The notes under the pieces were generated by a model. The model saw only the letters and a list, made by a program, of their open reading frames with translations, did no database searches and had not been told where the DNA came from. Below, piece after piece: positions 7,763-16,150 of a stretch of 64,000 nucleotides of DNA (position 1 is the first letter of the stretch; each line of letters opens with the position of its first letter). Position numbers and translations under genes: made by a program. The stretch covers positions 122,766-186,765 of the forward strand of contig NZ_LIVQ01000007.1 in NCBI RefSeq assembly GCF_001905445.1. Direction: 5' to 3'. Source of the stretch: Streptomyces sp. CB00455. Lineage in GTDB: Bacteria; Actinomycetota; Actinomycetes; Streptomycetales; Streptomycetaceae.

Positions 7763-8443
7763 GTGACCTTGCCCCCACCGTCTTTCGGATCAGCGGGCGA
7801 ACGCCGACTGCAGCAGCACATGGGCAGCGCCGATCGCGCCGCCCGGTTCTACGACCAGCAGGTGCGCCCCTGCCTCACGGCCGAGATGCAGGAGTTCATA
7901 GGCCGCCAGAGCATGGTCTTCCTGGCCACCGCAGACTCCCGCGGGGAATGTGACGCCAGCTTCCGGGCAGGGCCGCCCGGCTTCGTGCACGTGCTGGACG
8001 AACACACCCTCGCCTACCCCGAGTTCCGGGGCAACGGTGTGCTCGCCAGCGCGGGCAACATGACGGAGAACCCCCACCTCGGCATGCTCTTCGTCGACTT
8101 CACCCACCACCACGTGGGTCTGCACGTCAACGGTGTCGCCCGGCTTTACCACGACGCAGAACTCCGCTCCGCGCAGCCCGGCCTGCCCATGGACGTCGCA
8201 CCGGGGCGCGGACCCGAGATGTGGGTTCACCTGACCGTCGAAGAGGCCTACATCCACTGCTCCAAGTACATACCGCACCTGGTGCCGGGCGCCCGCTCCG
8301 GCCATCGCGCCGACCGCCCGAAGGACGCGGACTACTTCACGGGCTCCCGCACGGCACCGGCCGACCCGGTGACGCACGGCCGATACGCCGAAGCGGCCCG
8401 GACGACGGAACACCGGATGACGGAATGGGATGCTCCTCACTGA
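7763..8443 (+). CDS. Pyridoxamine 5'-phosphate oxidase-like FMN-binding protein
   Basis: GTG at 7763 has GGAG eight bases upstream, giving about 226 residues. The central part (MQEFIGRQSMVFLATADSRG, GECDASFRAGPPGFVHVLD, PEFRGNGVLASAGNMTENPHLGMLFVDF) is the split-barrel flavin fold of the PNPOx-like superfamily. A C-terminal segment, VEEAYIHCSKYIPHL, matches family members that carry a conserved HCSKY. It probably forms an operon with the flavohemoglobin, which suggests an FMN- or heme-linked redox role in nitrosative stress. That link is inferred from context. Confidence 0.88.
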   Translation: MTLPPPSFGSAGERRLQQHMGSADRAARFYDQQVRPCLTAEMQEFIGRQSMVFLATADSRGECDASFRAGPPGFVHVLDEHTLAYPEFRGNGVLASAGNMTENPHLGMLFVDFTHHHVGLHVNGVARLYHDAELRSAQPGLPMDVAPGRGPEMWVHLTVEEAYIHCSKYIPHLVPGARSGHRADRPKDADYFTGSRTAPADPVTHGRYAEAARTTEHRMTEWDAPH

Positions 8444-8575
8444 ATGGCTTTCTGTGGGGATTCTGCGGAATCGGGCGCATTCTCCTGCCCGTCCGCAGGA
8501 GGAGGAAACGCGCGGGAAAATCGAATGCATGGGAGCGGAATGGCGGGGCACTAGGTGCCTCGGAGGTTGATAATC

Positions 8576-8737
8576 ATGGTTCCCCTGCTTCTTGTTCTTC
8601 TGCTCGCCCTGATCCTTTTCGGTGCCGGTTTCGCGGTGAAGATCCTTTGGTGGGTCGCGATCGCGGTGCTGATCCTGTGGCTGATCGGCTTCGTTGCCCG
8701 CCCGAAGGGCAGCAGCGGCCGCTGGTACCGCTGGTAG
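8576..8737 (+). CDS. Very small hydrophobic membrane protein
   Basis: The product has 53 residues with ATG at 8576 and GGAGG nine bases upstream. It has two adjacent hydrophobic helices (VPLLLVLLLALILFGAGFAV and ILWWVAIAVLILWLIGFV) and a short basic Trp/Tyr tail (GSSGRWYRW). Proteins of this type are common in Streptomyces and simply annotated as hydrophobic protein. The stop codon lies inside a strong hairpin. Function unknown; stress-linked expression is a guess from the neighbourhood. Confidence 0.85.
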   Translation: MVPLLLVLLLALILFGAGFAVKILWWVAIAVLILWLIGFVARPKGSSGRWYRW

Positions 8738-8747
8738 CGGTACCAGC
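8721..8747 (+). terminator. Hairpin overlapping the stop of the hydrophobic protein
   Basis: GCTGGTACCGC (8721-8731) pairs with GCGGTACCAGC (8737-8747) around TGGTA, with the TAG stop inside. It may act as a terminator or 3' stabiliser together with the next hairpin. Confidence 0.7.
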
Positions 8748-8788
8748 CGTACAACCAGCCGTACGACAACAGCGCGGTCCCGGTACTG

Positions 8789-8836
8789 CATGGCGGTGGC
8801 CTGCCCCCTGTCCCAGGGGTGCGGGCCACCGCCATG
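8789..8836 (+). terminator. Long inverted repeat terminator
   Basis: CATGGCGGTGGCC (from 8789) pairs with the matching arm ending at 8836, and an inner CCCCTG/CAGGGG pair extends the stem. It follows the hydrophobic-protein gene and precedes the phosphatase gene, so it probably ends transcription of the former. Confidence 0.8.
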
Positions 8837-9061
8837 TCGCCTTGTCCGATGCCGTACCCGACCGGCGCCGGGTGAAATCCGGAACCGGGGAGGGGCAGGG
8901 GACAGTTCCCCGCTGCGGCATGGCGACCACCCTGGCGCGACAGCGAATCCGCGGGTCATGCCACGAAGATCATGTCTCTTGCCACGGTGCGCAAGGCGGC
9001 TGTCGAAGTTGTGAATCTGTCGATTCGCGGGCAGGAGAGTCCGCAACCCCTGGAGGCTGAT

Positions 9062-10255
9062 GTGGCGGATGATCGGATCGGACTGGCCGAGGTGCTGGCG
9101 GCGGCGGAGGCTGCCGCACCCGTGGACTCCCTCGATGTCGTCGCGCGCAATCTGCGCGACCGGTTCGGTGCGCGCTACGTGTCGTTCCTCTTCGTCGACG
9201 TCGTAGGCCGCCGGCTGCTCCGGGTCAACGACACGGAGGCCGCCCACAAGGAACAGCGTGCCGAGCAGGTTCCCCTCGCCGGCAGCGGCGTCTACGACGA
9301 GGTCCTGCGTACCCAGAAGCCGGTGCTGGCAGCAGATCACGGCCGAGGGCACCGGGTTCTCGCCCCGGTCACCAACCGCGGCGACACCATCGGCGTCCTG
9401 GAACTCTTCCTCACCGAGGTCACACCGGATGTGCTGGAGCAGGTCGAGGAGGCCGCTCACGCACTGGCGTACATCATCGTCACCGACCGCCGCTTCACCG
9501 ACCTCTACCACTGGGGCAACCGGACCACCTCGGTCAGCCTGGCCGCGGAGATCCAGCGCCAGCTCCTGCCCTCGGCCTCGTCCTGCGAAGCACCCGAGTT
9601 CATGCTCGCCGGGGCCCTCGTCCCGGCCTCCGACATCGCCGGTGACACCTACGACTACAGCCTCGACAACGGCACCCTGCACCTGTCCGTCACCGACGCC
9701 ATGGGGCATGACGTCAGTGCCTCCCTCATGGCCACCCTGCTCGTCAACGCCTCCCGCGGCGCACGCCGTGCCGGAGAGGACCTCGCCGAGCAGGCCCGCC
9801 AGACCCACCAGGCCCTCCTCGACCACGGGCGGCGCACCTTCGCCACCGGCCAGCTCCTGCGCATCGCCCTCGACGGCAGCGGCGCCCGGCTCGTCAACGC
9901 CGGCCACCCCTGGCCCCTGCGCCTGCGTGACGGCGCGGTCGAGGTACTCCGCCTGGCGGTGAACATGCCCTTCGGCGTCGCCCTCCAGGGTGCCTACCGG
10001 GTCCAGGACCTCGACCTGCGCCCCGGTGACCGCCTGCTGCTGTACACCGACGGCATGCAGGAACGCGAAGCGGCGGCGGTCGATCTGCCCGGCCTCCTGC
10101 GCAAGACCGCGTCCGAGCACCCCCGCGAGGTCGTGCGCACCCTGGTCGCCGCGGTCGGTGACGCCTACGACGGCCGGCCGCCGCGAGACGACGCCACGGT
10201 CCTGTGCCTGGACTGGCGCGGCCCCCGGCCCGTACACAGACCCGAGGAAGCCTGA
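9062..10255 (+). CDS. GAF-SpoIIE (PP2C-type) protein phosphatase A
   Basis: The start is taken as GTG 9062 with GGAGG upstream; ATG 8972 would add 30 residues of non-coding-like sequence. The first half is a GAF-like sensory domain ([24 protein letters not shown], ...[19 protein letters not shown]). The second half is a SpoIIE/RsbU phosphatase with [39 protein letters not shown] and [10 protein letters not shown], so all expected metal-binding Asp residues are present. It would dephosphorylate a STAS anti-anti-sigma protein. It is a close paralogue of the phosphatase at 16151-17470. Confidence 0.93.
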   Translation: MADDRIGLAEVLAAAEAAAPVDSLDVVARNLRDRFGARYVSFLFVDVVGRRLLRVNDTEAAHKEQRAEQVPLAGSGVYDEVLRTQKPVLAADHGRGHRVLAPVTNRGDTIGVLELFLTEVTPDVLEQVEEAAHALAYIIVTDRRFTDLYHWGNRTTSVSLAAEIQRQLLPSASSCEAPEFMLAGALVPASDIAGDTYDYSLDNGTLHLSVTDAMGHDVSASLMATLLVNASRGARRAGEDLAEQARQTHQALLDHGRRTFATGQLLRIALDGSGARLVNAGHPWPLRLRDGAVEVLRLAVNMPFGVALQGAYRVQDLDLRPGDRLLLYTDGMQEREAAAVDLPGLLRKTASEHPREVVRTLVAAVGDAYDGRPPRDDATVLCLDWRGPRPVHRPEEA

Positions 10256-10355
10256 GGCAGCCGTTCTTCCCCTCCGCCCACAGATCGGTGCGGTGGTTCG
10301 CCCGGCCCGCGTTCCGGATACGCCCCCGGCCGGTGGACAGCGTGAGGGGCGCGGG

Positions 10356-10721
10356 TCAGCCGGCGGGCGGGGCGAACTCCGGCTGGTCCAGCAGGCGCAG
10401 CCAGCTTCCGTCCGGCTGGCGGCGTACGACTTGGGCCCGGGCGCCGGACCCGTCCCGGGGAGGGGTCGAGGTGAGGGCGATGCCACCGCTGACCAGCGTC
10501 GGCAGGGGCTGCTCCGGCTCGAAGCGGGGGCGGTGGACCAGCACCTTCGCCCACAGCTCACGGATGGCCTCCCGGCCCACCGTCAGCTCGCCGGGCGGGT
10601 AGGCCATGACCGCCTCCTCCTCGTAGAGCGCGGCCACACCGGTGGCGTCACCGGCGTTGGAACGCTCGACGAACAGACGCGTGATGTCCTCGGGCCGCAT
10701 GGCCTTCTCGTAGGCGGTCAC
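10356..10721 (-). CDS. Nuclear-transport-factor-2/SnoaL-like protein
   Basis: The product has 121 residues with GTG at 10721 and GGAGG four bases upstream. The cone-fold pattern is clear: PEDITRLFVERSNAGDATGVAALYEEEAVMAYP, then VGREAIRELWAKVLV, then LVSGGIALTST and AQVVRRQPDGSWLRLLDQPEF. Family members are small dimeric enzymes or binding proteins with varied substrates. It is divergent from the LysR gene 100 bases away, which may control it. Confidence 0.85.
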   Translation of the reverse strand: MTAYEKAMRPEDITRLFVERSNAGDATGVAALYEEEAVMAYPPGELTVGREAIRELWAKVLVHRPRFEPEQPLPTLVSGGIALTSTPPRDGSGARAQVVRRQPDGSWLRLLDQPEFAPPAG

Positions 10722-10820
10722 TGTTCCTCCGTGCGTCAGGTTTCACTTCCACACCCAGCCTGCCCGCCCTCCGATCAGTAGTCCAACAGATGGTATTGCT
10801 GAGAGCTAGAATCAGGGGTT

Positions 10821-11699
10821 ATGGAACTGAGGCAGCTGGAGTACTTCGTCGCCGTCGCCGAGGAGCGGAACTTCACCCGGGCCGCGGAGCGGGTGCACAT
10901 CAGCCAGTCCGGCGTCAGCGCGCAGATCCGCCAGTTGGAACGGGAGCTCGGCGCGGAGCTGTTCGACCGGTCGGCGCGCACCGCCACCCTCACCGTGGCG
11001 GGCAAGGCCGCACTGGAACACGCCCGCTCCGCGCTCGCCGCCGCCGGGGCGGTGGGCCAGGCGGTGGGGGAGGTGACCGACCTGATCCGGGGGCGCCTCA
11101 CCGTCGGGATGGTCATCGGCTGCACCGTGACCCCGCTGTTCGACGCCCTCGCCGCGTTCCACCGGGCGCACCCCGGGGTCGAGATCTCCTTGCTGGAGGA
11201 CCATTCCGACCGTCTCGTCGAGGGGGTGCGCACCGGCGCCGTCGACGTGGCCCTCGTCGGGACGGCGAGCGCCGCCCCCGAAGGCCTGGAGGCTCTGACC
11301 ATCATCAGTGAACGCCTCGTCGCGGCGGTGCCGACGGGGCATTGCCTGCTGGAGCGGCGCGCGCTCACCCTGCGCGACCTGGCGGGCCATCCCCTGGTGT
11401 GCATGCCGCCCGGCACCGGCCTGCGTACGGTCTTCGACAGTGCATGCCGAGCACAGGGCCTGCGGCCCGCGATCGCGCTGCAGGCCAGCGCCGCGGACGC
11501 CATCGCCGACCTCGCCGCCCGTGGGCTCGGTGTCGCGGTCCTCAGCGAATCCATGGCCGCGGCCTATCGCGACCGCCTCACGGCCCGCGCCATCGACGAC
11601 TTGGAAACCCCCGCCCTGCTCGCCCTGGTCTGGAAAGGCGCGCCCCACCCCGCAGTGCGCGCGATGCTCACCCACAGCCGACGGGCCTTCACCCCGTGA
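10821..11699 (+). CDS. LysR-family transcriptional regulator
   Basis: The product has 292 residues. The N-terminal winged helix-turn-helix is typical (MELRQLEYFVAVAEERNFTR, AAERVHISQSGVSAQIRQLERELGAELFDR). The effector domain starts with GRLTVGMVIGCTVTPLFDALAAFHRAHPGVEI and has the VRTGAVDVALVG repeat found in LysR periplasmic-like folds. It is divergent from the NTF2-like gene, the usual LysR arrangement for regulating a neighbour. The inducer is unknown. Confidence 0.95.
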   Translation: MELRQLEYFVAVAEERNFTRAAERVHISQSGVSAQIRQLERELGAELFDRSARTATLTVAGKAALEHARSALAAAGAVGQAVGEVTDLIRGRLTVGMVIGCTVTPLFDALAAFHRAHPGVEISLLEDHSDRLVEGVRTGAVDVALVGTASAAPEGLEALTIISERLVAAVPTGHCLLERRALTLRDLAGHPLVCMPPGTGLRTVFDSACRAQGLRPAIALQASAADAIADLAARGLGVAVLSESMAAAYRDRLTARAIDDLETPALLALVWKGAPHPAVRAMLTHSRRAFTP

Positions 11700-11757
11700 C
11701 GGCCACCCCGGCCGCCGGCCGCCTCCGCCACCGGCGCCGCATCACGGTCCCCCGGGG

Positions 11758-11970
11758 TCAGGGCGCGGGCGTGAACGTCGTCGCGGCGGGCGCCGCGGCG
11801 GCCTCCTTCACCACCCTCATGCCACCGGGGACCGCAGCGTCGGGCTTCATGATCACGCTCTGCCGGGTGGAGGGCGCCTCGGGGTCCGAGAAGTCATGGG
11901 TGATCCCGAAGCCGTTGTCGTAGGACTTCAGGCTCAGCAGGGCGGCACGGACGGAGGGCAGGGTCGCGGC
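11758..11970 (-). pseudogene. C-terminal remnant of a periplasmic substrate-binding-type protein
   Basis: The minus strand encodes ALLSLKSYDNGFGITHDFSD then PEAPSTRQSVIMKPD and a C-terminal tail ending at 11758. This resembles the last 60-70 residues of a branched-chain-type ABC transporter binding protein. Upstream of about 11970 the frame turns into unrelated Arg/Ser-rich sequence, so the N-terminal bulk is missing. It abuts, head to head, a LuxR gene that also lacks its 5' part. Family assignment is tentative; the truncation is clear from the abrupt loss of coding character. Confidence 0.5.
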
Positions 11971-11974
11971 GCCC

Positions 11975-12976
11975 CCGCGATCCGCGTCCGGCGTGGGCCC
12001 GCCTCCCGCCGCCGATCTGCCCGGGCTGCTGCGACGGTTCTGCCCCGGGGAAGAACCGCTGCTCCTCTGCGTGGACGACGTACATCTGTGGGACGCGCCC
12101 TCGCGGGCCGTCCTCACCTCGGCCGCACGTCACCCCGACCCCGAGCGCCCGATCGGACTCCTGCTCACCACAGCGGAGCACCGCGCGGACGAACCCGAAT
12201 TCACCGGGCTTCCCGTGGTCCGCCTCGGCCCCCTCGACGACGCCGCGGCGACCGCCCTGCTCCACGACCTCGCCGGAGCGGGCGTGGACCCCTGCGTACG
12301 GTCGGAGCTGCTGTCCGAGGCCGAAGGAAACCCCGCCGTCCTGGCAGCCCTCGCCCAGCGCCTGACGCCGGACGAGCTCGGCGGCCACCGCCCGCTGCCC
12401 CGCCCGCTCCTGGACGGCGGCGCCCTGTGGGCCACCTTCGGCAGCCGCCTCGCCCCGCTGCCCAACCCCACGCGACAGCTCCTCCTCTTGGCGGCGGCCG
12501 CCCACGAACCCGACCCCGGCGCGGGCGGCGCGGACGCCTCCCTGGCCCTGGCCCGGCACGAAACGGCGCACGGAGACTTCGAGCGGGCCCGCACCCTGCT
12601 GCTGTACGGGAAGTGGCTGCGCCGCCGACGCCGTCCGGCGGAGGCGAAGAGCCGGCTGCGGGACGCCCTCGTCGCCTTCGAGCGCTGCGGCGCCCCGGCC
12701 TGGGCCGAGCAGACCCGCGGCGAGCTGCGGGCCACCGGTGACGCATCCGCCCCCGCACCGGCGGGCGCTCTGGCCCGGCTGACACCGCAGCAGTTGCGCA
12801 TCGCGCGGTGTGTCGCCGAGGGCGCCACCAACCGTGAGGTGGCGCTGAGCCTCTCGGTCAGCCCCCGCACCGTCGACCACCACCTGCGCAACGTCTTCGC
12901 CCTGCTCGGGGTGCGCTCGCGGACGGAGCTCTCCCGGCTGCTGCACCGCGCCGAAGGGGACGGCGCAGGACACTGA
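11975..12976 (+). pseudogene. Truncated LAL-type LuxR regulator
   Basis: The frame (first ATG near 11993) begins inside an AAA-type ATPase at LLRRFCPGEEPLLLCVDDVH, the Walker B region; the Walker A loop that should precede it is absent. After about 150 residues the sequence jumps to a C-terminal tetratricopeptide-like segment (LALARHETAHGDFERARTLL). It ends in an intact LuxR helix-turn-helix (LTPQQLRIARCVAEGATNRE, VALSLSVSPRTVDHHLRNVF). LAL regulators usually have about 900 residues; this has about 330. It has therefore lost its nucleotide-binding start and much of the middle. The DNA-binding domain may still be made. Confidence 0.72.
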
Positions 12977-13117
12977 GACTCCGCACCCGCCCGTCGCACT
13001 GCGGCCGGGCGGCACGGGTGGCGGCTCTTGCGTCCTGTCCGCCCGTGAAGATGTCCGATCCTCCGTATGGCCTCAGAATCGGTGTTATGCGCTCTCTCTG
13101 CCAGATCGGAGACTTGC

Positions 13118-13483
13118 ATGAAAGACCTCAAGTTCGAGCAGAAGCGCTCGCTGTCACGCCTGGAGGCGGCCGACCAGCTCACGGCAATCGCCAACGCGCT
13201 GAGGGAGGGCGCAGACGCCGCACTGAAACTGGGCACCGCGACGCTGAGCCTGCGGGTCCCCGACGACCTTCGCTGCGAGATAGAAGTCGAGATCGGCGAC
13301 GGGCAGATCGAGCTGGAGATCGAGTTCAAGTGGCCGACCGCCGCCGCACAGACAACGCCCTCACAGGCCGGCGCAGGCACGGAGGAGGCCCCGAGACGCA
13401 AGAGGGTGGCGTCCAAGCCCGGCCGCAGAACGGGCACCGCCGGCGGTAAGGTCGCGAAACGATCGGCCCCACCGGCGTCCTGA
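13118..13483 (+). CDS. Amphi-Trp domain-containing protein
   Basis: The product has 121 residues with ATG at 13118 and GGAG upstream. Residues 1-72 form the amphi-Trp domain (KFEQKRSLSRLEAADQLTAI, LSLRVPDDLRCEIEVEIGDG, IELEIEFKW), a small alpha/beta module with the terminal EFKW. The remaining 50 residues are a basic Ala/Lys/Arg/Pro tail rich in RRK and KPGRR. Its role is unknown; the tail suggests nucleic-acid or surface binding. It converges on the hydrolase gene, with only 13 bases between the two stops. Confidence 0.9.
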   Translation: MKDLKFEQKRSLSRLEAADQLTAIANALREGADAALKLGTATLSLRVPDDLRCEIEVEIGDGQIELEIEFKWPTAAAQTTPSQAGAGTEEAPRRKRVASKPGRRTGTAGGKVAKRSAPPAS

Positions 13484-13496
13484 GCAGGCCCTGCTC

Positions 13497-15218
13497 TCAG
13501 CCCGCGGTGGCAGTGGTGGGAAGGGGACCTCCGGAGCCTCCGGAGCTGTGGGGGAGCAGCAGTGCCGAGTCCGTGTGGAGCGTGATGCGCACCGGTGTGA
13601 AGGTGGTCGCGTCCACCGGCGACTGCCCGGTGCCGGGATTGCGGGCGTAGCGCGGATGGGCGCCCGCGCTGATCTGCCAGCGTATGCGGTGCCCGACGGC
13701 GAAGCGATGGGCAGTGGAGCTCATGGCCACGGTGGTCTGTGAGGGCTCACCTCCAGTCGTTCGCAGCCGGCCGAGCCCGTCACACACGTTGACGGACCGG
13801 CCTCGTGCGTCCACGTCGCACAAGCGGGTGAAGACATCGGCGTACCCGGAGTCCGTGGACATGGTCAGCCGGGCGAAGACCGGTCCCAGGACGTCCACGG
13901 CCTCGGTCAGGGCCGGGCCGGTGAAGGTCAGGACGTCGTCACGGGCTTCCAGGGTGCTGTTGTCGCGCGGGCCGGCGGTGCGGGAGAGCAGCGGGCCCCC
14001 GAGGGACGGCGTCGGGTCGGCCGGATCGTAGCGGAACGCCGTCAGCGGCACGCAGTCCACGGGGGTCTGCCGGGTGAGGTGCCCGCCCGGGGCCGGGTGC
14101 CACGAGATGGCACCGGGGCCGGGCGGCGGCCAGTCGTCGAGGTCCCGCCAGGCGTTCTCGCCGCCGATGTGCACGCGCACCGCGCTGGGGCGCAGGCCGG
14201 AGGGGTCGTCGCACAGGTGGGCGCGCAACCAGGCGAGGCTATCGGCGAACACCTGGGGCCAGCCCTGCTGCAAGGCCGAGGTATGGGTCCAGGGGCCGAC
14301 GAGCAGGGCGGTCTCGCATCCCGCCTGCCGCAGCCGGTCGTACTGCTCGAAGGTCTGGTCGACCAGCGCGTCATGCCATCCGGTGATCAGCGCTGTGGGC
14401 ACGCCGAGCCGCTGCGCCGACTGAGCCAGCGATGCGCCACGCCAGAAGGAGTCCGTGGCGTCCGGGTGTGTCATCACCTCGTCCAGCCAGGGCACTTCGG
14501 CCCCGAGGGCGGACACGTACGCACCACGCAGGGGCTGTGCGGAGGTGACGGCGCCCAGGCGGCGCTGCAGGCGGAGCGTCGCCTTCAGGAACGGTGCCAT
14601 GCCCTGGTGCTGGTAGGTCATGCCCGCGCCGACGGCGAGGGCGTTCTCCAGGCGGAGCGCACCGTCCGTGTGGAACAGGGCGTGAGGATCGTGCAGCCCT
14701 ACCTGCACCACCATGGCTTTGAGCTCCGGCGGCGGGTCCAGAGCGAGCGCCCACTGCACGTAGCCCAGGTAACTGGGGCCCACGGTCCCCAGTGTTCCGC
14801 TGAACCAGGACTGCTCGCGCAGCCAGGACACCGTGGCCCGCCCGTCGGCGGCCTCGTTGCGCCACAGGTGGAAGGCGCCTCCCGAGCCGCCGGTGCCGCG
14901 GCAGCTCTGCAGGACCACGTGAAAGCCCTGTTCGGCGAAGAGCAGGCCGTACTGGGGAGACCACGGCAGGCCGCGCCCATAGGGGGAGCGGACCAGAAGG
15001 GTGGGGAAATCGCCCTCCGCACGCGGGAAGTAATGGTCCGTGATCAACGGGCTCCCGTCGGCGGCCGGTACCACCAGGCCCGGTTCCCATCCGACCTCGT
15101 GCCGTTTCGCCGGCAGGCCCCGCCAGGTGGCCCTCATGATCCGGGAGGACAGCGGCGGCTTCCCGACAGGCGGCACCCATGTGGATCCGGCTTCGGTCTC
15201 GGGCGTGTAGGGGTGCAT
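13497..15218 (-). CDS. CocE/NonD-family X-Pro dipeptidyl-peptidase-like hydrolase
   Basis: The product has 573 residues with ATG at 15218 behind GAGGGA. The alpha/beta hydrolase core has LLVRSPYGRG, the oxyanion region VVLQSCRGTGGSGG, WLREQSWFSGTLGTVGPSYL (nucleophile Ser in GPSYLG) and TALITGWHDALVDQTFEQYD (catalytic Asp region). A C-terminal jelly-roll (LTFTGPALTEAVDVLGPVFA, AHPRYARNPGTG) is typical of CocE/S15 enzymes, which cleave esters, amides or Xaa-Pro bonds. No signal peptide is evident. The divergent TetR gene overlaps its promoter and probably represses it. Confidence 0.93.
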   Translation of the reverse strand: MHPYTPETEAGSTWVPPVGKPPLSSRIMRATWRGLPAKRHEVGWEPGLVVPAADGSPLITDHYFPRAEGDFPTLLVRSPYGRGLPWSPQYGLLFAEQGFHVVLQSCRGTGGSGGAFHLWRNEAADGRATVSWLREQSWFSGTLGTVGPSYLGYVQWALALDPPPELKAMVVQVGLHDPHALFHTDGALRLENALAVGAGMTYQHQGMAPFLKATLRLQRRLGAVTSAQPLRGAYVSALGAEVPWLDEVMTHPDATDSFWRGASLAQSAQRLGVPTALITGWHDALVDQTFEQYDRLRQAGCETALLVGPWTHTSALQQGWPQVFADSLAWLRAHLCDDPSGLRPSAVRVHIGGENAWRDLDDWPPPGPGAISWHPAPGGHLTRQTPVDCVPLTAFRYDPADPTPSLGGPLLSRTAGPRDNSTLEARDDVLTFTGPALTEAVDVLGPVFARLTMSTDSGYADVFTRLCDVDARGRSVNVCDGLGRLRTTGGEPSQTTVAMSSTAHRFAVGHRIRWQISAGAHPRYARNPGTGQSPVDATTFTPVRITLHTDSALLLPHSSGGSGGPLPTTATAG

Positions 15219-15237
15219 CGTTCCCTCTCTTTCATTC

Positions 15238-15250
15238 CGTACGTTGTACG
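15238..15250. promoter_or_regulatory. Palindrome CGTAC-GTT-GTACG, probable TetR operator
   Basis: A perfect inverted repeat lies between the divergent hydrolase start (15218) and the TetR start (15323), where a shared operator is expected. Confidence 0.65.
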
Positions 15251-15322
15251 AGAATAGAGGATGCTTGGATGGTCTTCGCAAGCCGCCCCGGCAATGAAGA
15301 TCAAGACAAGGAGCGCGAGACC

Positions 15323-16039
15323 GTGTCCCGTGACGCAGGGCCCGGCGCCGCCGGCGTCGACCCCGAACAGCTCTGGCTGCGTCCCGCCGAGCCCCGAAGG
15401 GGCCGCAGGCCCTCCTTCAGCCGCGAGGCGATCACCGTGGCAGCCGTCACCCTGGCGGACGCCGAAGGACTCGACGCGGTCACCATGCGGCGAGTGGCCG
15501 CCCACGTCGGAGCCGGTGTCATGTCGCTCTACAGCTACGCCCCCGACAAGGAGACCCTGCTGGAACTGATGGTCGATCACGTCAGCGGCGAACTGACCCT
15601 CACGGATCCACCCACCGGTGACTGGCGTGCCGACCTGAAGACCGTCGCCCACCTCCAGCGCGCCCACATGCTGCGCCACCCCTGGCTGCCCGCCGCCCTG
15701 TCCACCCGCCGCGTGCCGGGCCCGCGCACGCTGGCCTTCCTGGAACAGGCGCTCGCCGTCTTGCGGCCCACCGGACTGGACGGCGCGGCGAAACTGGAGG
15801 TCTTCGCCCAGCTCACCGCATTCGTGGCCGGACACGTCACCTACGAGATCGGGCACGCCGCAGCCTCACGCTCCCCGGAGCGGGCCGCCGCCGAGGCGCG
15901 CTACTTCGCCGCTGTCGCCGCCGACGGATGCCACCCAGAACTCGCCGAAGCGCTCAGTGCCCCCGGACGCACCCTCACCCCAGAAGCCACCTTCGCACGG
16001 TTCCTCAACCGCTTGGTCGACGGACTCGACACCGACTGA
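15323..16039 (+). CDS. TetR-family transcriptional regulator
   Basis: The product has 238 residues with GTG at 15323 and AAGGAG nine bases upstream. The N-terminal DNA-binding domain reads FSREAITVAAVTLADAEGLD, AVTMRRVAAHVGAGVMSLYS and YAPDKETLLELMVD. The remainder is the ligand-binding TetR_C-type helical domain (LRHPWLPAALSTRRVPGPRT...). It is divergent from the CocE-type hydrolase with a palindrome between them, so it probably represses that gene and itself. Confidence 0.95.
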   Translation: MSRDAGPGAAGVDPEQLWLRPAEPRRGRRPSFSREAITVAAVTLADAEGLDAVTMRRVAAHVGAGVMSLYSYAPDKETLLELMVDHVSGELTLTDPPTGDWRADLKTVAHLQRAHMLRHPWLPAALSTRRVPGPRTLAFLEQALAVLRPTGLDGAAKLEVFAQLTAFVAGHVTYEIGHAAASRSPERAAAEARYFAAVAADGCHPELAEALSAPGRTLTPEATFARFLNRLVDGLDTD

Positions 16040-16150
16040 TCCCACGCACCTGTCACGGGGTGTACCCCTGGCGCCCCCGGCGGCCCCGCAGCACGGGCCC
16101 GTCCCCACATCCGGAGGCACCCGTCCGGAGCCGTCACCCGTCCGGAGCCG

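Noticed and set aside
7790-10561. 923-codon minus-strand frame across 7.8-10.5 kb
   Set aside because: It crosses three real plus-strand genes and several terminators and has no recognisable domain.
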